Shown here: one piece after another, positions 10,971 to 23,800 of the stretch | How the letters are laid out: every line of letters starts with the position of its first letter | Numbering within the stretch: position 1 is the first letter of the stretch | Assembly (NCBI GenBank): GCA_977006965.1 | Contig: OZ345379.1 | Span: 868,001 to 932,000 of the forward strand | Length of the DNA: 64,000 nucleotides | Direction: 5' to 3' | From: Phymatolithon calcareum | Lineage: Eukaryota > Rhodophyta > Florideophyceae > Hapalidiales | The notes under the pieces: model-generated | Told to the model about the DNA's origin: nothing | Seen by the model: the letters and a program-made list of their open reading frames with translations, nothing else | The model's database searches: none | Translations under genes and position numbers: made by a program

Positions 10971-11889
10971 GAACGCGATCAGAGGTACGAGGAGTACAGT
11001 CTCAAAATAAACAAGCCCTTACCGTTGTCGTTCAGGGAGAGAAAGAGCAGGAGGCGAGACCGAACGCCAAGGAGAAGACCTGTGAGAGCAACCGTTCAAG
11101 CACACGTCCACTCTTTTTTAGTGTCAACTCTTAAACTTGTTTGAAGGAGCTCTCTTCTATGGTACTCAATGGCTCGCTATTACCTGAATTAAGATCAATC
11201 AAGCATAAAAACACATCCAAAGAAACGGCGAAGGGAAGAAGTGCCCTCGAACAAAACGAAATACAAATGATGGTGACTATTCGTCTTCGTTGGGAACGGC
11301 TGTATATTCGTCGTCGGATCCGGAAGAGATACAAAATCGGCATTGCCATTATGTCTTGGAATGGTGACAGAACAGCCAGGTTCAGTCTAACGCACATGGA
11401 CGAAGACATGAGCCGCGAGTCATGGTGTAATACAGATCCCTGACGCGGCACACACTGAACATGCTGTGGATGACTGGAAGTAAGAGACTACCTTAGACCT
11501 GAACGCCGTACATCAACATTTCGATATCGCAGCTAGTGCGTAGACGCTCTGAACATGCACGGGATGCAGGGACTGAGCATAAGTGACTGCGGGAAGCTCG
11601 ATATTTAGAGATTTGAAACAAAAACCGACGAGTTTTTGTTATTTTCCAATTACTTTTCGCGAAAAAATGATTGGAGAATAACACTTTTCTATAAAAGAGG
11701 GGTCTCGATAGAGTGCCATTTTGTATATTACTCAGTCCCATTAGTGCACGCTGGTTCTCGATGGCACAAGATCATACATTTTACACGTATTCAAGCTGTA
11801 ATTGTAAATACTGTCCATGCTCTATGAGTAAAGTGCAGCGACGGGCTCAAAAACTGTCATATCGGTCAACGTTGCGCGCTGGACCATGA
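10971..11889. other. Stretch with no recognised gene
   Basis: Open frames on both strands at 11131-11451 overlap each other and have no recognisable domain. The block could hold the lost 5' part of the neighbouring LINE, but I see no endonuclease motif. Confidence 0.4.
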
Positions 11890-12660
11890 AGAAGAAGACG
11901 AGCAACCGCACGTGACTCTCTCTGAACAAAAATATGGACGTCCAAGAGATGCTAGATAACAACTACGATGCGACTGCCGGTATGGCCAAGTGCAAGATAA
12001 GTCGTTGGACGATCTCTAAAATACAGGCTGAATCGTCGGTTCTGATAAAGAAGGTCCAGAACGGGACGGCCCTGACGACGAAGTCAGACCGAACTGCCAA
12101 GTTTCCGATTATCGATCGCAAGGTACTGCAATTCGTCGAGCCTGCCCCAGCGGTGAGATGACTCTCACGCAAAGGATGTTAATGCAGCGCGCACTCGTAA
12201 CTCGAGACGCAATGCTGACTGCAGAAATACCGGTCAGCGAGCGTGCCGCCGTCGAGAAGTACTCAGCACCGACTGGGTGAGTGGTAAAGTTTTGTCAACG
12301 TCATGGGTTGGAGTCAATATCACTTCATGGTCAGGCAGGTAGTGCACTAATCGCCGAGGCAGCCAGCGACATCGCTTCTGTGCGCGAAAAAATACGAGGA
12401 TATAATACGGATTGCATTTACAACGTAGACGAAACGGGCCTCTTCTAAAAACTGCTGTCTCGTCTAACATACGTCCTGAAAGTCGAAGAGGTTGCTTGCG
12501 AACATTCTCAAAGTCCTGAATTGTACCAACTTTTCAGGCACCTACAAGAGAGAGCGCCTGTAATCTTCCTGACGCTCGTGGCCGCCTTGACTGGGCTTTG
12601 AATGGCTTCGTCGATACCATTGGAAAGCCAAACGCCAGCCGCAGTAAACAAACGTTAATC
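11890..12660 (+). pseudogene. pogo/Tigger-like transposase relic (Tc1/mariner group)
   Basis: The frame starting at 11934 gives a helix-turn-helix segment (LDNNYDATAGMAKCKISRWT, then FPIIDRKVLQFV), as in CENP-B-type DNA-binding domains. Across frameshifts, 12290-12450 yields KFCQRHGLESISLHGQAGS and then IYNVDETGLF, the first catalytic Asp of the DDE domain. After about 12600 a trace of GKPNASR remains, and the rest of the catalytic domain is missing. It is clearly dead. It differs from the pogo element at 24661. Confidence 0.7.
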
Positions 12661-12814
12661 ACTGATTTGTGGAACAAGAACAGTGCCTTCCACCAAGTCG
12701 CAGTTACAGTAATGCAAATTTTGATTGAACTTCAGTTTAGTGCTCTAGAACGGCGGCTGCAATGGGGTAGCACTATTCTGTGTAACCCACTCTGTATCAA
12801 AATCAAAACATTAT

Positions 12815-13594
12815 GCAGTGGGTCCTCGATTTTTAAATGGACAATGTGACCTACCCTGATATTCAAAAATCGAGGTTATTCAAGTATCGAAGTCGTATCA
12901 TAGCGAGATTAGATAAATTAAAGCTCAAGATGACAATATATGTCAACTCTCAAGAAGCTGTACTATACAACATAGGGAATACTCCCGATATGTGTAGTCG
13001 GTGTTGACATTTCGCCGCTCAGAGAGCAACAACCCAAGAACACAGCCGTAGAATGTCCCGCGCCGCCGCACCAGTAGCCGCGAGTAGCTGTAGCTCGGAC
13101 ACGCGCACTTAGCGGAAGAAAACCCGGCAAAGCAAACACAAAAGTAGTTTACCCCCAACTCTCCTCCTCTGCCACAATCCACGTGACTCAAGTTAAATCT
13201 AGTCGCCGTTGCTTCTGGCGCTATCATACCAAAATTTAAAAATTAATTACTTCTCTTTTTTCGACGCTGGACAAATCTGTATTCGACAGTCGGAACAGCG
13301 CCATTGAGCAGTTCACGGCTGTGCTGCACATCGCAATTGATCACGTAATCCAAGCTGCTCAAGGGACTTCTCTCATAAAAATCCCCAATGATGGACGTTT
13401 AATATAGAAGGCCAAAAATAATTAAAAAATATCCTTTCGATTTCAGGCTGTCAATTTAGATATTTTACATTCGGATATTCTGTAATCCTCTCTTTTCTTC
13501 AAATTTTAAACGAAACCGACTTGGGACAGGAATTTTGTATTCGAAAATAGAGGATACTAAAAATTAGGAGATTCAAAAAGCGAGGATCTACAGT
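12815..13594. mobile_element. Non-autonomous pogo-type element, longer relative of 18410-18896
   Basis: The left end (12815: CAGTGGGTCCTCGATTTTT) and right end (CGAGGATCTACAG before TA) are inverted relative to each other and resemble pogo termini. Internally, 12840-12990 and 13270-13590 match the reverse complement of the 18410-18896 element. About 220 bp around 12990-13250 are not shared. No transposase frame is present. The target-site TA is clear only on the right. Confidence 0.5.
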
Positions 13595-15900
13595 AGTCTA
13601 TTCTATCAAAATGCCTATATTCGAATGAAAAATAGAGCGTAGGAATCCATCATCTTAACAACAATAGAATATTGTTGTGAAGCTTATGATGGATCAGATC
13701 CGCTCGTGAAGCATAGCAACAGTATTTCAGTCTATCGTTCACCGCCTCGTGCCGCGCAATGGCTTGTAGAAGCCATGCCGACTGGAAACAGGCTGGTTCG
13801 GTGAGATAAACGTTTCATCTCTATCCCTTTGTTGTGCAAGCGACATAATATGTCGCTTAGTTTTCAAAACCCACTTTTGCAGATTACTCATAACTTTGCC
13901 AATTAAAAAGCTGATATCTACTAGCGTAGCGTCCAGGACTCAAGCGTCGAACGAGACTACGTTCTCAGGTTGTAATCACTGGGAGTGAAATGATGAAGGT
14001 TGGGTTTATCTTGAAAATGTGCGATCTCTCTGGCATGCGATGATGAGATGCTCCAGTGTAAGATACGATCAGGATCGCCGCTTAATAGAACTGGGACGGG
14101 TAATGCACACCCTGTAAAAGGGGGGGAGCACTAACTGACACTAGACTAATAATCGCAATTGGTCGTTATGTCATCACTGAGAGTGTAAGTGTCCCTCATT
14201 CCACTCGTGCAGCATTTCGTGTCTACATGGTGCACCACATAAGTTTCCATTTACCACGCCTCTCATCATGTACCCTCATCAAAGATGTGGGCCTCACAGG
14301 GTACAAGTGGTGCTCGTGTACCCCAGGAGAAACTTCTCCTACAATCGTGTGTTGTGGATTGACCAAGAGGGTCGAATGGTTCATATGAGCCCGTCGTGAT
14401 TATTAACGACGCACAGAAACGAAAGGAGAAATTTCACCCGACTGGGTCCCACAGTGGAATGCCAGGGAGACCCGCCTCCATGGCGCAGATTTGAATCAAA
14501 GATTCTTTTATAGACGCTATCCCTTCGCGAGCGAAAGACTGAATTGCCGCGCGCTGTGCTAGTACTCCGCATCAACGCCAGCACGATGTACATGCTGACG
14601 AAATTTTCCACTTTTTGGCGATCATCTACTACTGGGGAGTTGTGCGCTTGCCGCATAAAGACTACTAACCGTTTTTCCTCTCGAGGGAGCGGAGAAGATA
14701 GTGCAGAAGTGGTAACAGGCTCTCCAGTAAAAAAGACGAGAGTGAGTGTGAAGAATAAGTGTTTCACAAAGCTGTGTTTTCATGAACCAAAACCAATGCA
14801 TAAGGTAGAGGTATCCATAAAAGCTCGTGTATGCCTGTGCTACTTTTTTTGAAACCAGCTGAGAAATAGTGCGAGTTCCGCTGAAATCAAGACTTGATGA
14901 GTAACGAGGCAGTGTGGGTACTGCAATGAGTATCTCTGTAAAGAGCATTTTGAGGTCTTCCACGAGCAGAAAATATATCCGTTTCTTATAAATATTAAAA
15001 AGCAGCATTTTAGAAAAATAGTATTTTTTGACTGATCCATGAAAGGAACTTCCGTACGCATTCTGGACTGCAATGTAAAATATTGAGGGAATTCACAAAA
15101 TAAATCAAAAGAGTGGGGAAAGTTTTCTAAATCCGTACCCCTTGCAAAAAATACTGAAACCATGAAACAAGCAGCTATTCGCGACCGACATATAGCCTGA
15201 AAATATCTGCACCGAAAGACACATATAGAAAGCGGCGAAAATAATGGCCTTTATTTTATAATAATGTTTTTGAGTCTTTTTTCCGATAGCGCACTCACAG
15301 CAAAACACGGGCAGCGGAAAACGAGAGCGTGCCCTTCAATCTTCTATACAACTCTATGCATTTTTTTACTTTAACGAAAATGCCGAAAAGAAAGCGTATT
15401 GGATGAAGGCATTCTCATGAAGATAGTGGTCAAGTTTCTGAGTCTGGAAAAGTATCACATCTTGTTATAGAACGAGCTGGGCCTCCCCTTAACACCGATC
15501 TTGCAATGATATCACTAATTTCTAATGAAGCATCATAATTTATCACGATACAATAAAAACGGCGCTTGCTATATGACCGAACAACCTTCCAGTACGTGTC
15601 TTGAGAGCAATTGGTTGGATGTGCACTGTAAACTGGCAGGTGGAACTAAACTCAGACCTGTATAATATATTTAGAATCGAACAAACATATCATTCAGACA
15701 AGTGAACACCCTAAACGAGCTTCTCGGTAGACAAAAATCAACTTTCGATCCCTCTTCGTCTACCACATTTGGATAATAATTGCAAGATTGCTGATGCAGC
15801 CTAAATTTAATCTAAACACTTCTGTATAGTATGGCAAGCGGCTACTATCAATGAGCAGAACACCAAAATGAGCTTTTCGGAGCTGAAAAGCTTATTTTGA
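13595..15900. other. AT-rich stretch, no recognised gene
   Basis: Only short overlapping frames occur, such as 14381-14767 minus (128 aa) and 14544-14852 plus. They lie on opposite strands of one another and have no domain I recognise. A run of G occurs at about 14123. I see no RNA gene. Confidence 0.4.
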
Positions 15901-15922
15901 ACCTCTGTTTGCCTCACCCTGA

Positions 15923-18438
15923 TTGGATTTGAACTTACCAAATTGTACATATAGTGCTTCTCAACATCCAGTATTCAAGAACAACACGGTCACAGCCCCA
16001 CCACCAACCTCGGTCTATCGAACCTCTCACATATTTCTGGTTCTAATAGCTCCTGCGAACAGCCACCGGACATCTGGAGGAAAGAGCTCCTCTCTTCCGC
16101 CCGCTACCCAAAGCGGTCCGAAGAACAAGTCGTGCACGTGGCTGTATTGCGCGAAATCCGGAACATGCAGAAGGGCACCGGGTTCTCATGTCAAAGACCA
16201 GCATCGGTCACGTTGTATATGTCGTGCTATATCTTAAAAAATCTAGTTGATCAAGTACAGGTTGTTGCAATCTGGAAAACACTTTAAAATTGTGCAGTTG
16301 ACTCAGAAACCTCTGCGCTTGAAGCGTTATCGATTCTAGAAGAGTATGTGCGTAAACAAAAATTCATTTCAAGACTTTCAGTTTTTGCCAAGACATAATT
16401 TACACAGCACACCTTCTGTTCACAGGGCTGCACCTTGATCCACGGCGTAGTCCTAAATCAGATTTGGTTTTTTCCGCGAATTGGCCTATGGTCGCAATGC
16501 ACACTATTATTCGAACTTCTTGCTATTTAATCTGTAGCAAGGGGTTGTGGTGACGACAGCAATCCGTTTTCTGAGATTCTTTTAAATCTTTGAGGACTCT
16601 GAAGACTCTCACTCCCCGTACTTCCGGCATGTGCAATGTCACTGGTAGCATCTCAGATCCATAGGAAGTGTTTCACGTCAGTGAAGAAGAAGACAGCGAT
16701 GACTATGTTCAAGCAACTTCATCCCCCACTCAGGCTACTGGAATCAACTATTTAATTTCTGGCACTCTGACACCGCAAGCCACTGCTAACAATGGAACTG
16801 AAAAGTGAGTCCTTCGATGGTACTTCCCGATTTTTCCAGCTTGACAGCCCCAATTTCAAGCTCTACTCGAGCGGCGTTCGTTGGAACTTTTCAAGCGTCC
16901 TGATTTATGGTTCCGCTCAACTTTCGCGCCGTAACACCATCAAAAAGTTCGATTTCTTTCCAGAAAGCTGCAGAATTGTCCCAAACTCAGACATTGCTAA
17001 ATATGATGGTACTCTGTTGGCTTTAGTTGAAAATATCCAGAGGAAACTATCACAAGATGCAACACGGCATACTTCACCGGCGGATGTGGCTCTCGCTATG
17101 GCAGCAGCGAAGCTCGACTCTGCAAAATCACTTCAAGCTGAACGGTATCATGGAAAGAAAACGCCGAGGAATACAGAGAGATCGCGTTCTTCCATGAAGA
17201 GCTTCACACCGCATCTGTACACTCTTATTCAGGAGAATACAGATACCAACAGTTCAGAGATCAAAGTATTGGCGGAAAGACATGTGGTGGAAAGATGTCA
17301 CGATATCAGTCGAAAACTCTCCAGTTTCTCAGCAGCAATCCAGAAACCTAAGAGCTACGAGAACCTGTTCTTCAAGGTCTCATTGATATTCTCATCCATT
17401 TATCTGTGAAATACAGTTGGAAGAATGGAAACTGATTGATGCCAAACACGATGCATAATTATGCTCTTCGCGTTCTGAGACATTTAAAGTGCTGAAAGTC
17501 CCATATATCACTCCCGATGGGCACGATTGTAAGCAGATACAGTGAGCGGTCTTGCTTTAGTCGTGGACTATCCCTTCCGTGAGCAGCAATCAAATGATAT
17601 TAATATCAAAAGACACAATAGTCTTTCTTGTCATGATCACCACAAAATGTTTCGGTCTCAACTTACTCAGGTATCTATTCCAAATGGCTTTCTCGCCCGC
17701 CTGACTTTTACCGTTGGGATTTTGTGTCGTGTTCGAACAACATTAAGGCATGAGGTTGAAATGTACCAGTTCACGAAGATTCGCTTCGACGGGGAGGATA
17801 TTTTGGCTTACAATGAGCGTATTGGAAGCAGAGCTGGATTTTCGAAGACGCAACTGGGCAGAATTCGAGCTGCCGCAGTCAAGCCTGTCATGATTCCAAT
17901 TTTCAACAAGCGTAGTATCGGTGGCCTTGTCAGACCGTATCAAATTCTGGACGAATACATGCACTATCGATAATGACCAGGTGAGACACCAAGTTGGAGG
18001 AGAATTGGCTTAAGAAGCAGAGCGTGGGGGAAAGATTCGTTCAAGAGGATAACCAAACATCTTTTTGAAGCTGAAGTGATAATTGGTAATGGCCTCATGG
18101 TGAGATTCACGCTTCGTGGTATGTGAGAAACCGTGATTTCGAGGTTAATCGATGCAGTTCATATCGATGCCGCAATATTTCTTCGAGCAGGTCATTGGGA
18201 CTTGAACTCACTGAAATCGTCTCATGGCCTGCTTGTTAGTACCGTTGCCGGACAGCAGACTTCTTCAAACGTAGGCACCATTGTGGACGTCAGCCAAGCT
18301 GAGCATCTAGCGAAGAAATTCAAGTGTGAGAAAGACCAAAAGGCGAATAATGCAATTGATATTGAGTCTAGATATCTCTCAAGTGAAGTTTCGATCATTG
18401 GTGCGAATACAGTCCATCCTCGATTTTCGAATCTCTAA
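15923..18438 (+). pseudogene. Cluster of broken plus-strand frames, origin unknown
   Basis: Successive plus-strand frames lie at 15923-16237, 16792-17409 (205 aa), 17542-17973 (143 aa) and 18133-18438. The first has several Cys and His (CTWLYCAKSGTCRRAPGSHV) but no proper zinc knuckle. The second is Ser- and Lys-rich. The third contains SIPNGFLARLTFTVG, which faintly recalls the GFLxRF segment of DUF3987 primase/helicase-like proteins; this is weak. The shared strand and spacing suggest remnants of one old gene or transposon ORF. The last frame runs into the small element at 18410. Confidence 0.3.
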
Positions 18439-18896
18439 ATTTTTGAATATCTCTATTTTTGAATACAGAATGCCTGTCCCGAGTCGGTTTCGCATGAAAT
18501 TTTGACGAAAATAAAGGATTTCTAAATACTCGAATAAAGAATATCTGAGATGATAGCTTCAAGCCAAAAGGCTATTTTTGATTATTTTTAGGCCTCTTGT
18601 ATTCAAAGTACACCATTGGGGATTTTCTATGAGAGAAGACCCTTGAGAAACTTGCAGTACGTGAACAATTTCGATATCCAGCAGAGTTGAAAAATGTTCA
18701 ATAAACGCTGTTCCGACTAAAAATACCGGCTGGATTCTCAATGTGGTATAGCACAGCATATTCGAAGTTGACACAGTTAGTATTCTTGAGCTGTATTTTT
18801 TAAATTTCGCTATGATACGACTTCTATACTTGAATAACCTCGATTCTTGTATATCAGGTAGCTGATTTTGCCTATGCTAAAATCGAGTATCGACTG
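18410..18896. mobile_element. Short inverted-repeat element (MITE) with TA target duplication
   Basis: The element is 487 bp, flanked by TA at 18408-18409 and 18897-18898. Its ends are imperfect inverted repeats of the form CAGTCSATMCTCGATTTT, typical of pogo/Tigger termini. It has no coding capacity. A longer inverted relative lies at 12815-13594, so both probably moved with the same transposase family, possibly that of the relic at 11890. Confidence 0.65.
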
Positions 18897-18898
18897 TA

Positions 18899-20815
18899 CA
18901 TGTAATGTGCAAACTCCTGTCATCCCGATAATGTGTCTTCTGTCTCGACTGATGTCATTTTCTGAAATGGAAATCAAGAATTTCCTGCGGAACTTTCACT
19001 CGTATTTGTAACTTTCTAGCCAATACGTAGACTGTGAACACTAATGTTCCTTACCACACGAGCTAAGAACATCTTTTTTCATTACGCACTGCGATTAATG
19101 AATCATTATCTTTCCACCTGAGTAAACTCAATGTTTTTTCTTTCTTCACTAGTAGTCAGCTTCTCTTTCATTTATCGCGTAAAAACGTAGAAGATATTGC
19201 TACAAAAATTTGAATATCGTCAATGTAAGAAACATTATTACGACTGAAGCTAAAATTCTAGGTGCTTGGCTAGTACAGTTTTCGACAGCTCTAAGCTCCC
19301 ACTTCAAAATTATTCACATTTCCAGATATCCAATTAGAGTCAGAATTACTTTCCAAATTCGAAATAGAAGTTTTCGACTTTTGTGAACAGAGTCCATACC
19401 GTGCTTCTAATCGATCGAGGTGACAGAGATCAAGAGAGCCAATTCAATAACCTTGCTGTTTGCTTTCGATGCAACTGCTGTTCTGGCCGGCTTCAGTAAA
19501 AATTAGAAATTGGATAAAAAACCGTATTTTTTAGAGTCGTGGTAGTCGTCGTCCTCGACGAACGGGTTCCTACTTTCGGTCTCAGAATAAGTAGTTTCAT
19601 TTGAAACAACACGTCAAGTGCATGAAATGGACAAGGGCGGAGCTGAGTTAAATAAATCAAAAATTTAGGGCTTTTGTTCTCGGCCTGCACGCATCTTACA
19701 AAGGCCGTTTCCTACTCTTATTTGAAACGGAGAAATTATAACACAGGATGCTTATCCGGTTGTATTTTATTACCATCACTAAGCCGAAAACGTACCATAA
19801 CCGAAAACTGTTCGTCATTGGTTTTTGTTATGAAATGATAAGTTAATAGTGAAGATGAGGTATATGTCCTCAGAGCTTGTCTACTTTGAGTAGTTATATC
19901 AAAATGGGGAAACGTCAAAATCGTATATTCTCGACTTTGTGAAATAGCAATTTCTCTCCTTCGCTGATGAGTTACAAAAGATAGATCTAGGAGGATTGAA
20001 TGCGATGAATGGGCCAGAAGAGTGGGGAACGTTCGCTAAATAGGCCCCCGGCCAAAAATACTACTTATCCGCTGTGATAGACAGTGCACTCTTTTATACA
20101 GTGCAATTTCTTATGGAGGAATTCGTAGGCGTTTAGATAGAGCGCCAGAAATATGAGAAGAGCCGCAGTTTTGTGGGTAGTATCTTAGAAAACGTTTCCT
20201 GTATATTTGCATGATAATAGGGCTTTAAAAAATAAACTTGTCAAAATATATTTCATGCGCTAGTCTCTCCTCGCTTTAGTTCCTTGACGGAAGTAGCATG
20301 TCAGTCATTGCCGGCGGTGAGGTCGATTATCATGGACTTAACCTGTTTATCAATGTGTTATCGTTTGGCTCGAAAACGTTGTGGATATTCGATCTACCGC
20401 ATGTATGTGAAAAGTGGCGGTTATTTCCCCACGAGAAGCAGTGACGGTCTGTCACCGTGCTTGCGGACTTGCTTACCGACAAGAGCGATCGAAACTAAGA
20501 TATCCTGAATTAGCTGGTCATCAGTGATTGCAACACGCATGAAGATTCCTTCGCGTTGCTCGTCCCACGTTCTTAACAGCCATACGTCTCCTAACCAGCG
20601 CTTTCTCCACAGGTCAAAAGAAAGCCGATGCTGCACCAAGTGCCTACAGGGACGACGTAGAAGCATGACCTCTAGTGCTTATTAAAGCGGTGGCAAAAAC
20701 ATGAAGCGCGGTTGTCGTTGCAATCAGATATCTGTCACATCGGTGCCAATTAGCTGCTAACAACATAGCTCAACGTGCCACTTTCGATGACTTCCGGCTC
20801 CATAGGCAGCTTATG
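18899..20815. other. AT-rich stretch, no recognised gene
   Basis: The longest frames are under 82 aa. A short plus-strand frame near 20300-20430 (EVDYHGLNLFINVLSFGSK) and a minus frame at 20666-20421 overlap each other. Neither has a known motif. Confidence 0.4.
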
Positions 20816-21764
20816 TGTGACGAAAAGTCCCTCACGTCACTCCTGTGACGTGATTAAACACCCCTTATCAACACCAGAAACATAGTCAATCATAATCTAT
20901 TCCTCCTCGTTACGGTTCCTCAGTCATACGTTACACGTCACGTCACAATCTATCATGCATCATGTCACTGTGACCGCCGCCAAGACCAATTACAATTACT
21001 ATCCTATAATTGTATTGTAATTACCCTAGCGTGACAGATATGTCACGTGACGCGTGACCGAAAGCAATCGCGTGACTGTCACGGAAGATCCGTTGACCAG
21101 AGTTTGAGGACTGCTGGTCAAGGAGGGTTTATATAGACTAGAAGTAGAACCATAGAGAGTCTAAACAAAGGGGTGTGTCAACACTAATGTGAAGAGACAC
21201 ACGGGACAAATAGATGGCTAAAACAATTGGTCTAACGTCAACATAGCGGAGGGAGACACTAATGGCAGGATATCATTGGCCACAGTAGTAATCGGCAATG
21301 AGGAAGCCGTTGAGGGTCCAATGGCGGTTTCTCCTTGGTCACAACGATGAGGAGTAAGACGAGGAACTATGGAAGGCGGAGATTGGCTAAAAATGATGGA
21401 CTCGAGAGAGGCTCTTCAAAAGCGCTCCGCGCTCTTAGTGAGCGGCGGCGCGGTCACGCGTGACAGTCTCGCGACTGCTATTGATCACGCGTCACGTGAC
21501 ATATCTGTCAAGCTAGGGTAATTAAAATAGAATTATATGATAGTAATTGTAATTCGTCTTGGCCGAGGTCACAGTGACATGATGTATGATAGATTGTGAC
21601 GTGACGTGTAACGTGTGACTGAGGAACCGTAACGAGGAGGAATAGAGTATGATTGATCAACGAAGTAACGATATGATTAGATGGTATGATATTGACTATG
21701 TTTCTGTGGTTGATAAGGGGTGTTGATCACGTCACATGAGTGGCGTGAGTGACTGTTCGTCACA
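20816..21764. mobile_element. Fold-back element with about 300-bp terminal inverted repeats
   Basis: Bases 20816-21090 pair with the reverse complement of about 21465-21764, leaving a central part of about 370 bp. The outermost bases are TGTGACGAAAAG on the left and GTTCGTCACA on the right. The arms are rich in short CGTCAC/GTGACG words, including the palindrome GTCACGTGAC in both arms. There is no open frame of note. I found no target-site duplication. The right end touches the truncated start of piggyBac copy A. The architecture resembles MULE-like or fold-back non-autonomous elements. Confidence 0.7.
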
Positions 21765-21765
21765 T

Positions 21766-23800
21766 CGCGCGAGCGTGTCACTTCCCGTGAAATGGGTCCT
21801 GATTCGTCATCTTTTGAAGAAGACTAAGATTAAGACTGTCGATATTGTCAAACGAAAGGCAGGGAACTATGATGTTATTTAAACGCTCTACAGCTTGAAC
21901 CGAGGAACACCGACAAAGAGCGGTACCACCCAGGCCTGTTTACAATACTAATCCTTGCCAATATTTATCGCGAAACACCTCTTTATGGTCTATAGTCGCG
22001 ATCAAATGCTCCTTACGAAGCTCTAAACGCTCTCTTCCCGGCTCTTTAGAGTTCCTTTTGCAGTGCACTTGGGACCAAGCATTTCGACGGGAGCTTTATC
22101 CCACCACGCGCAACCAGGAGCCGAAAAATGGCTCTCATCGGGTACCATGGTGCAAGCTAAAAACCTCTATACCACATAGAAGGATGGCCTTCCGCACAGT
22201 TCTAGAAACGTCGCATTCTAAACGAAGACCTCTTATACAAAAATTGTGGTATTAGCCTTCAACGAAGTACGATGGCATCATAATGACGTTCCCGCAAGTT
22301 CATTTGAGAACAGTTTTTGCTTGAACGTCCTCTCAGATGAGAAGAAGGTCGAAAAGGGATTGCAGTGATATAGATGATTACGTTTTTCGATGTACTCGTC
22401 CTCATGGCAAGGGTGAGTTTGATGCTTAGAACGCTTTCTGGAAGTCTACCAGGCCGAGGAAGCATCTTCACAGTCCTTCTGCTCAATAAACTGCGATGCT
22501 GTTCGGCCAATACATCCGGTGAATTCACTCAGCGTGCAACCAAGTGAAAAAGGAGATATGAAGTCTTCGCAGTACCGCTGTTCTTCCGGTCAAGATTCTA
22601 TCCATGTCCTGTATGATCACAGTAATCGCACTATATCAAATATATATTGGAGGCGAGATGGTCCATGATACAGAAGATCTGTGCTGTCTTCTAGCTGCAT
22701 ACTCCGCCATAAGGCGCAAAATATTTACGGATTCGTAATTGAGAAATGCTGAATCTGTGAAGATTCAACAAGGACGCCTATAGATAATAGGTGTCATTAA
22801 ACCCATCTTGTAATATCCATGATGGCACCGCAATCTATATATGTGGAACTTTAAATGAAGCTGCAGGTGAGGAGAGAGGGCCTAACCGGACCGAAGGGAC
22901 CACAAGCGACAAAGGACAAGATTCCGGCGCGGGCGCCCGTGCCCGCGCCGGCGCAAGTGGCCGCAGCAGTAATGCTGCGCAACGCGATTCTTCTGACGGT
23001 AATTCAGTCGGAAATTGCTGGCGCTATCGCGAACGCACTCGCCTGGGACTCGGCAAATCGAGAACTTGCCACGCTCGAAATGCTAGACCTAACCCGGCCG
23101 TCGCTGGATTTCCAAGAAATCTTGCGAATTTAAGCGGATTTGATACAGGCCGGTGATGATAACCGTTCCGGCTACCCGTGCACCTGTGCGTCACAGGAAG
23201 GAGCCAAGAGTTCAGTCAGGAATTTTTCCCCGCTACATTGCAGGGTTTTTTGAAATGACAAGAGCTGTGCTCCGGCCTCCCCAGGGGAGAAGACTATCGC
23301 CTTCTGGTAGTATGGTAGTACATGGATTCCGCCCTGTGTGGTGTGCCGCAACGCTCAAGGAAGCTGGGAGAGAAGACAGAAGGAAATGAAAGTAGGCAGA
23401 GAGATGATTAGGTACAGTGAGCGTCCTAAATGGTTTCCAACCCGGGCATCCCTTTGAAGGACGGCGAATGAAGATTGGCTGCGTAGCAATAAGGATGTTA
23501 AGCTGGACCATGGTCTGCACCTTGTGCAGCTTGGACAGCTGTTGTGACATCAAGAACCACTCGTATCTGTTAAGGTCTACTAGAGCCGTAAGGATGCCGA
23601 GTTGTTCCATCAACTTCGAGAAATCCTGCAGTAAAGAAAGAAAGAAAGAACTGACAGAAAGTGTTCTGCTACGCATTTTGAATATATCCGTGAGCTTGGT
23701 GCTTTTTACGATCCTGATAGTGAGTAGATTCTGTTTGTAAAAATTAATGATTCCCATTCCCTCAATTGAAGGAAAATTCCGGTCACAAAGACACTAGGAG
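21766..23800 (+). mobile_element. piggyBac-like element copy A, truncated and interrupted
   Basis: It aligns with copy C from the second exon onward: KKTKIKTVDIV at about 21820, then a decayed mid-region parallel to C at 30300-31070. The C-terminal cysteine motif CNIHDGTAIYICGT lies at about 22807, and the protein end HFEYIRELGAFYDPDSE* at about 23660. The 3' terminus has the family signature CCTCAATTGAAGG followed by GACACTAGG. The 5' end and first exon are missing, replaced by the fold-back element. Much of the catalytic domain after the VDSY motif is deleted. Confidence 0.65.
22860..23655 (+). other. GC-rich insert inside the piggyBac A C-terminus
   Basis: Copies B and C pass directly from the cysteine motif to the terminal ELGA segment, while copy A has about 800 extra bases here. 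The insert begins with a GC-rich block around 22925-22955 (alternating Gly/Ala/Arg or Pro/Ala codons), unlike its AT-rich surroundings. A 92-aa frame (22855-23133) and a 174-aa minus frame (23757-23233) cross it. Neither is recognisable. It could be a captured host segment or another transposon; I cannot see its ends. Confidence 0.4.

Noticed and set aside
23233-23757. 174-aa minus-strand frame as a gene
   Set aside because: It spans the end of piggyBac copy A, including its conserved C-terminus on the other strand, and has no known domain.
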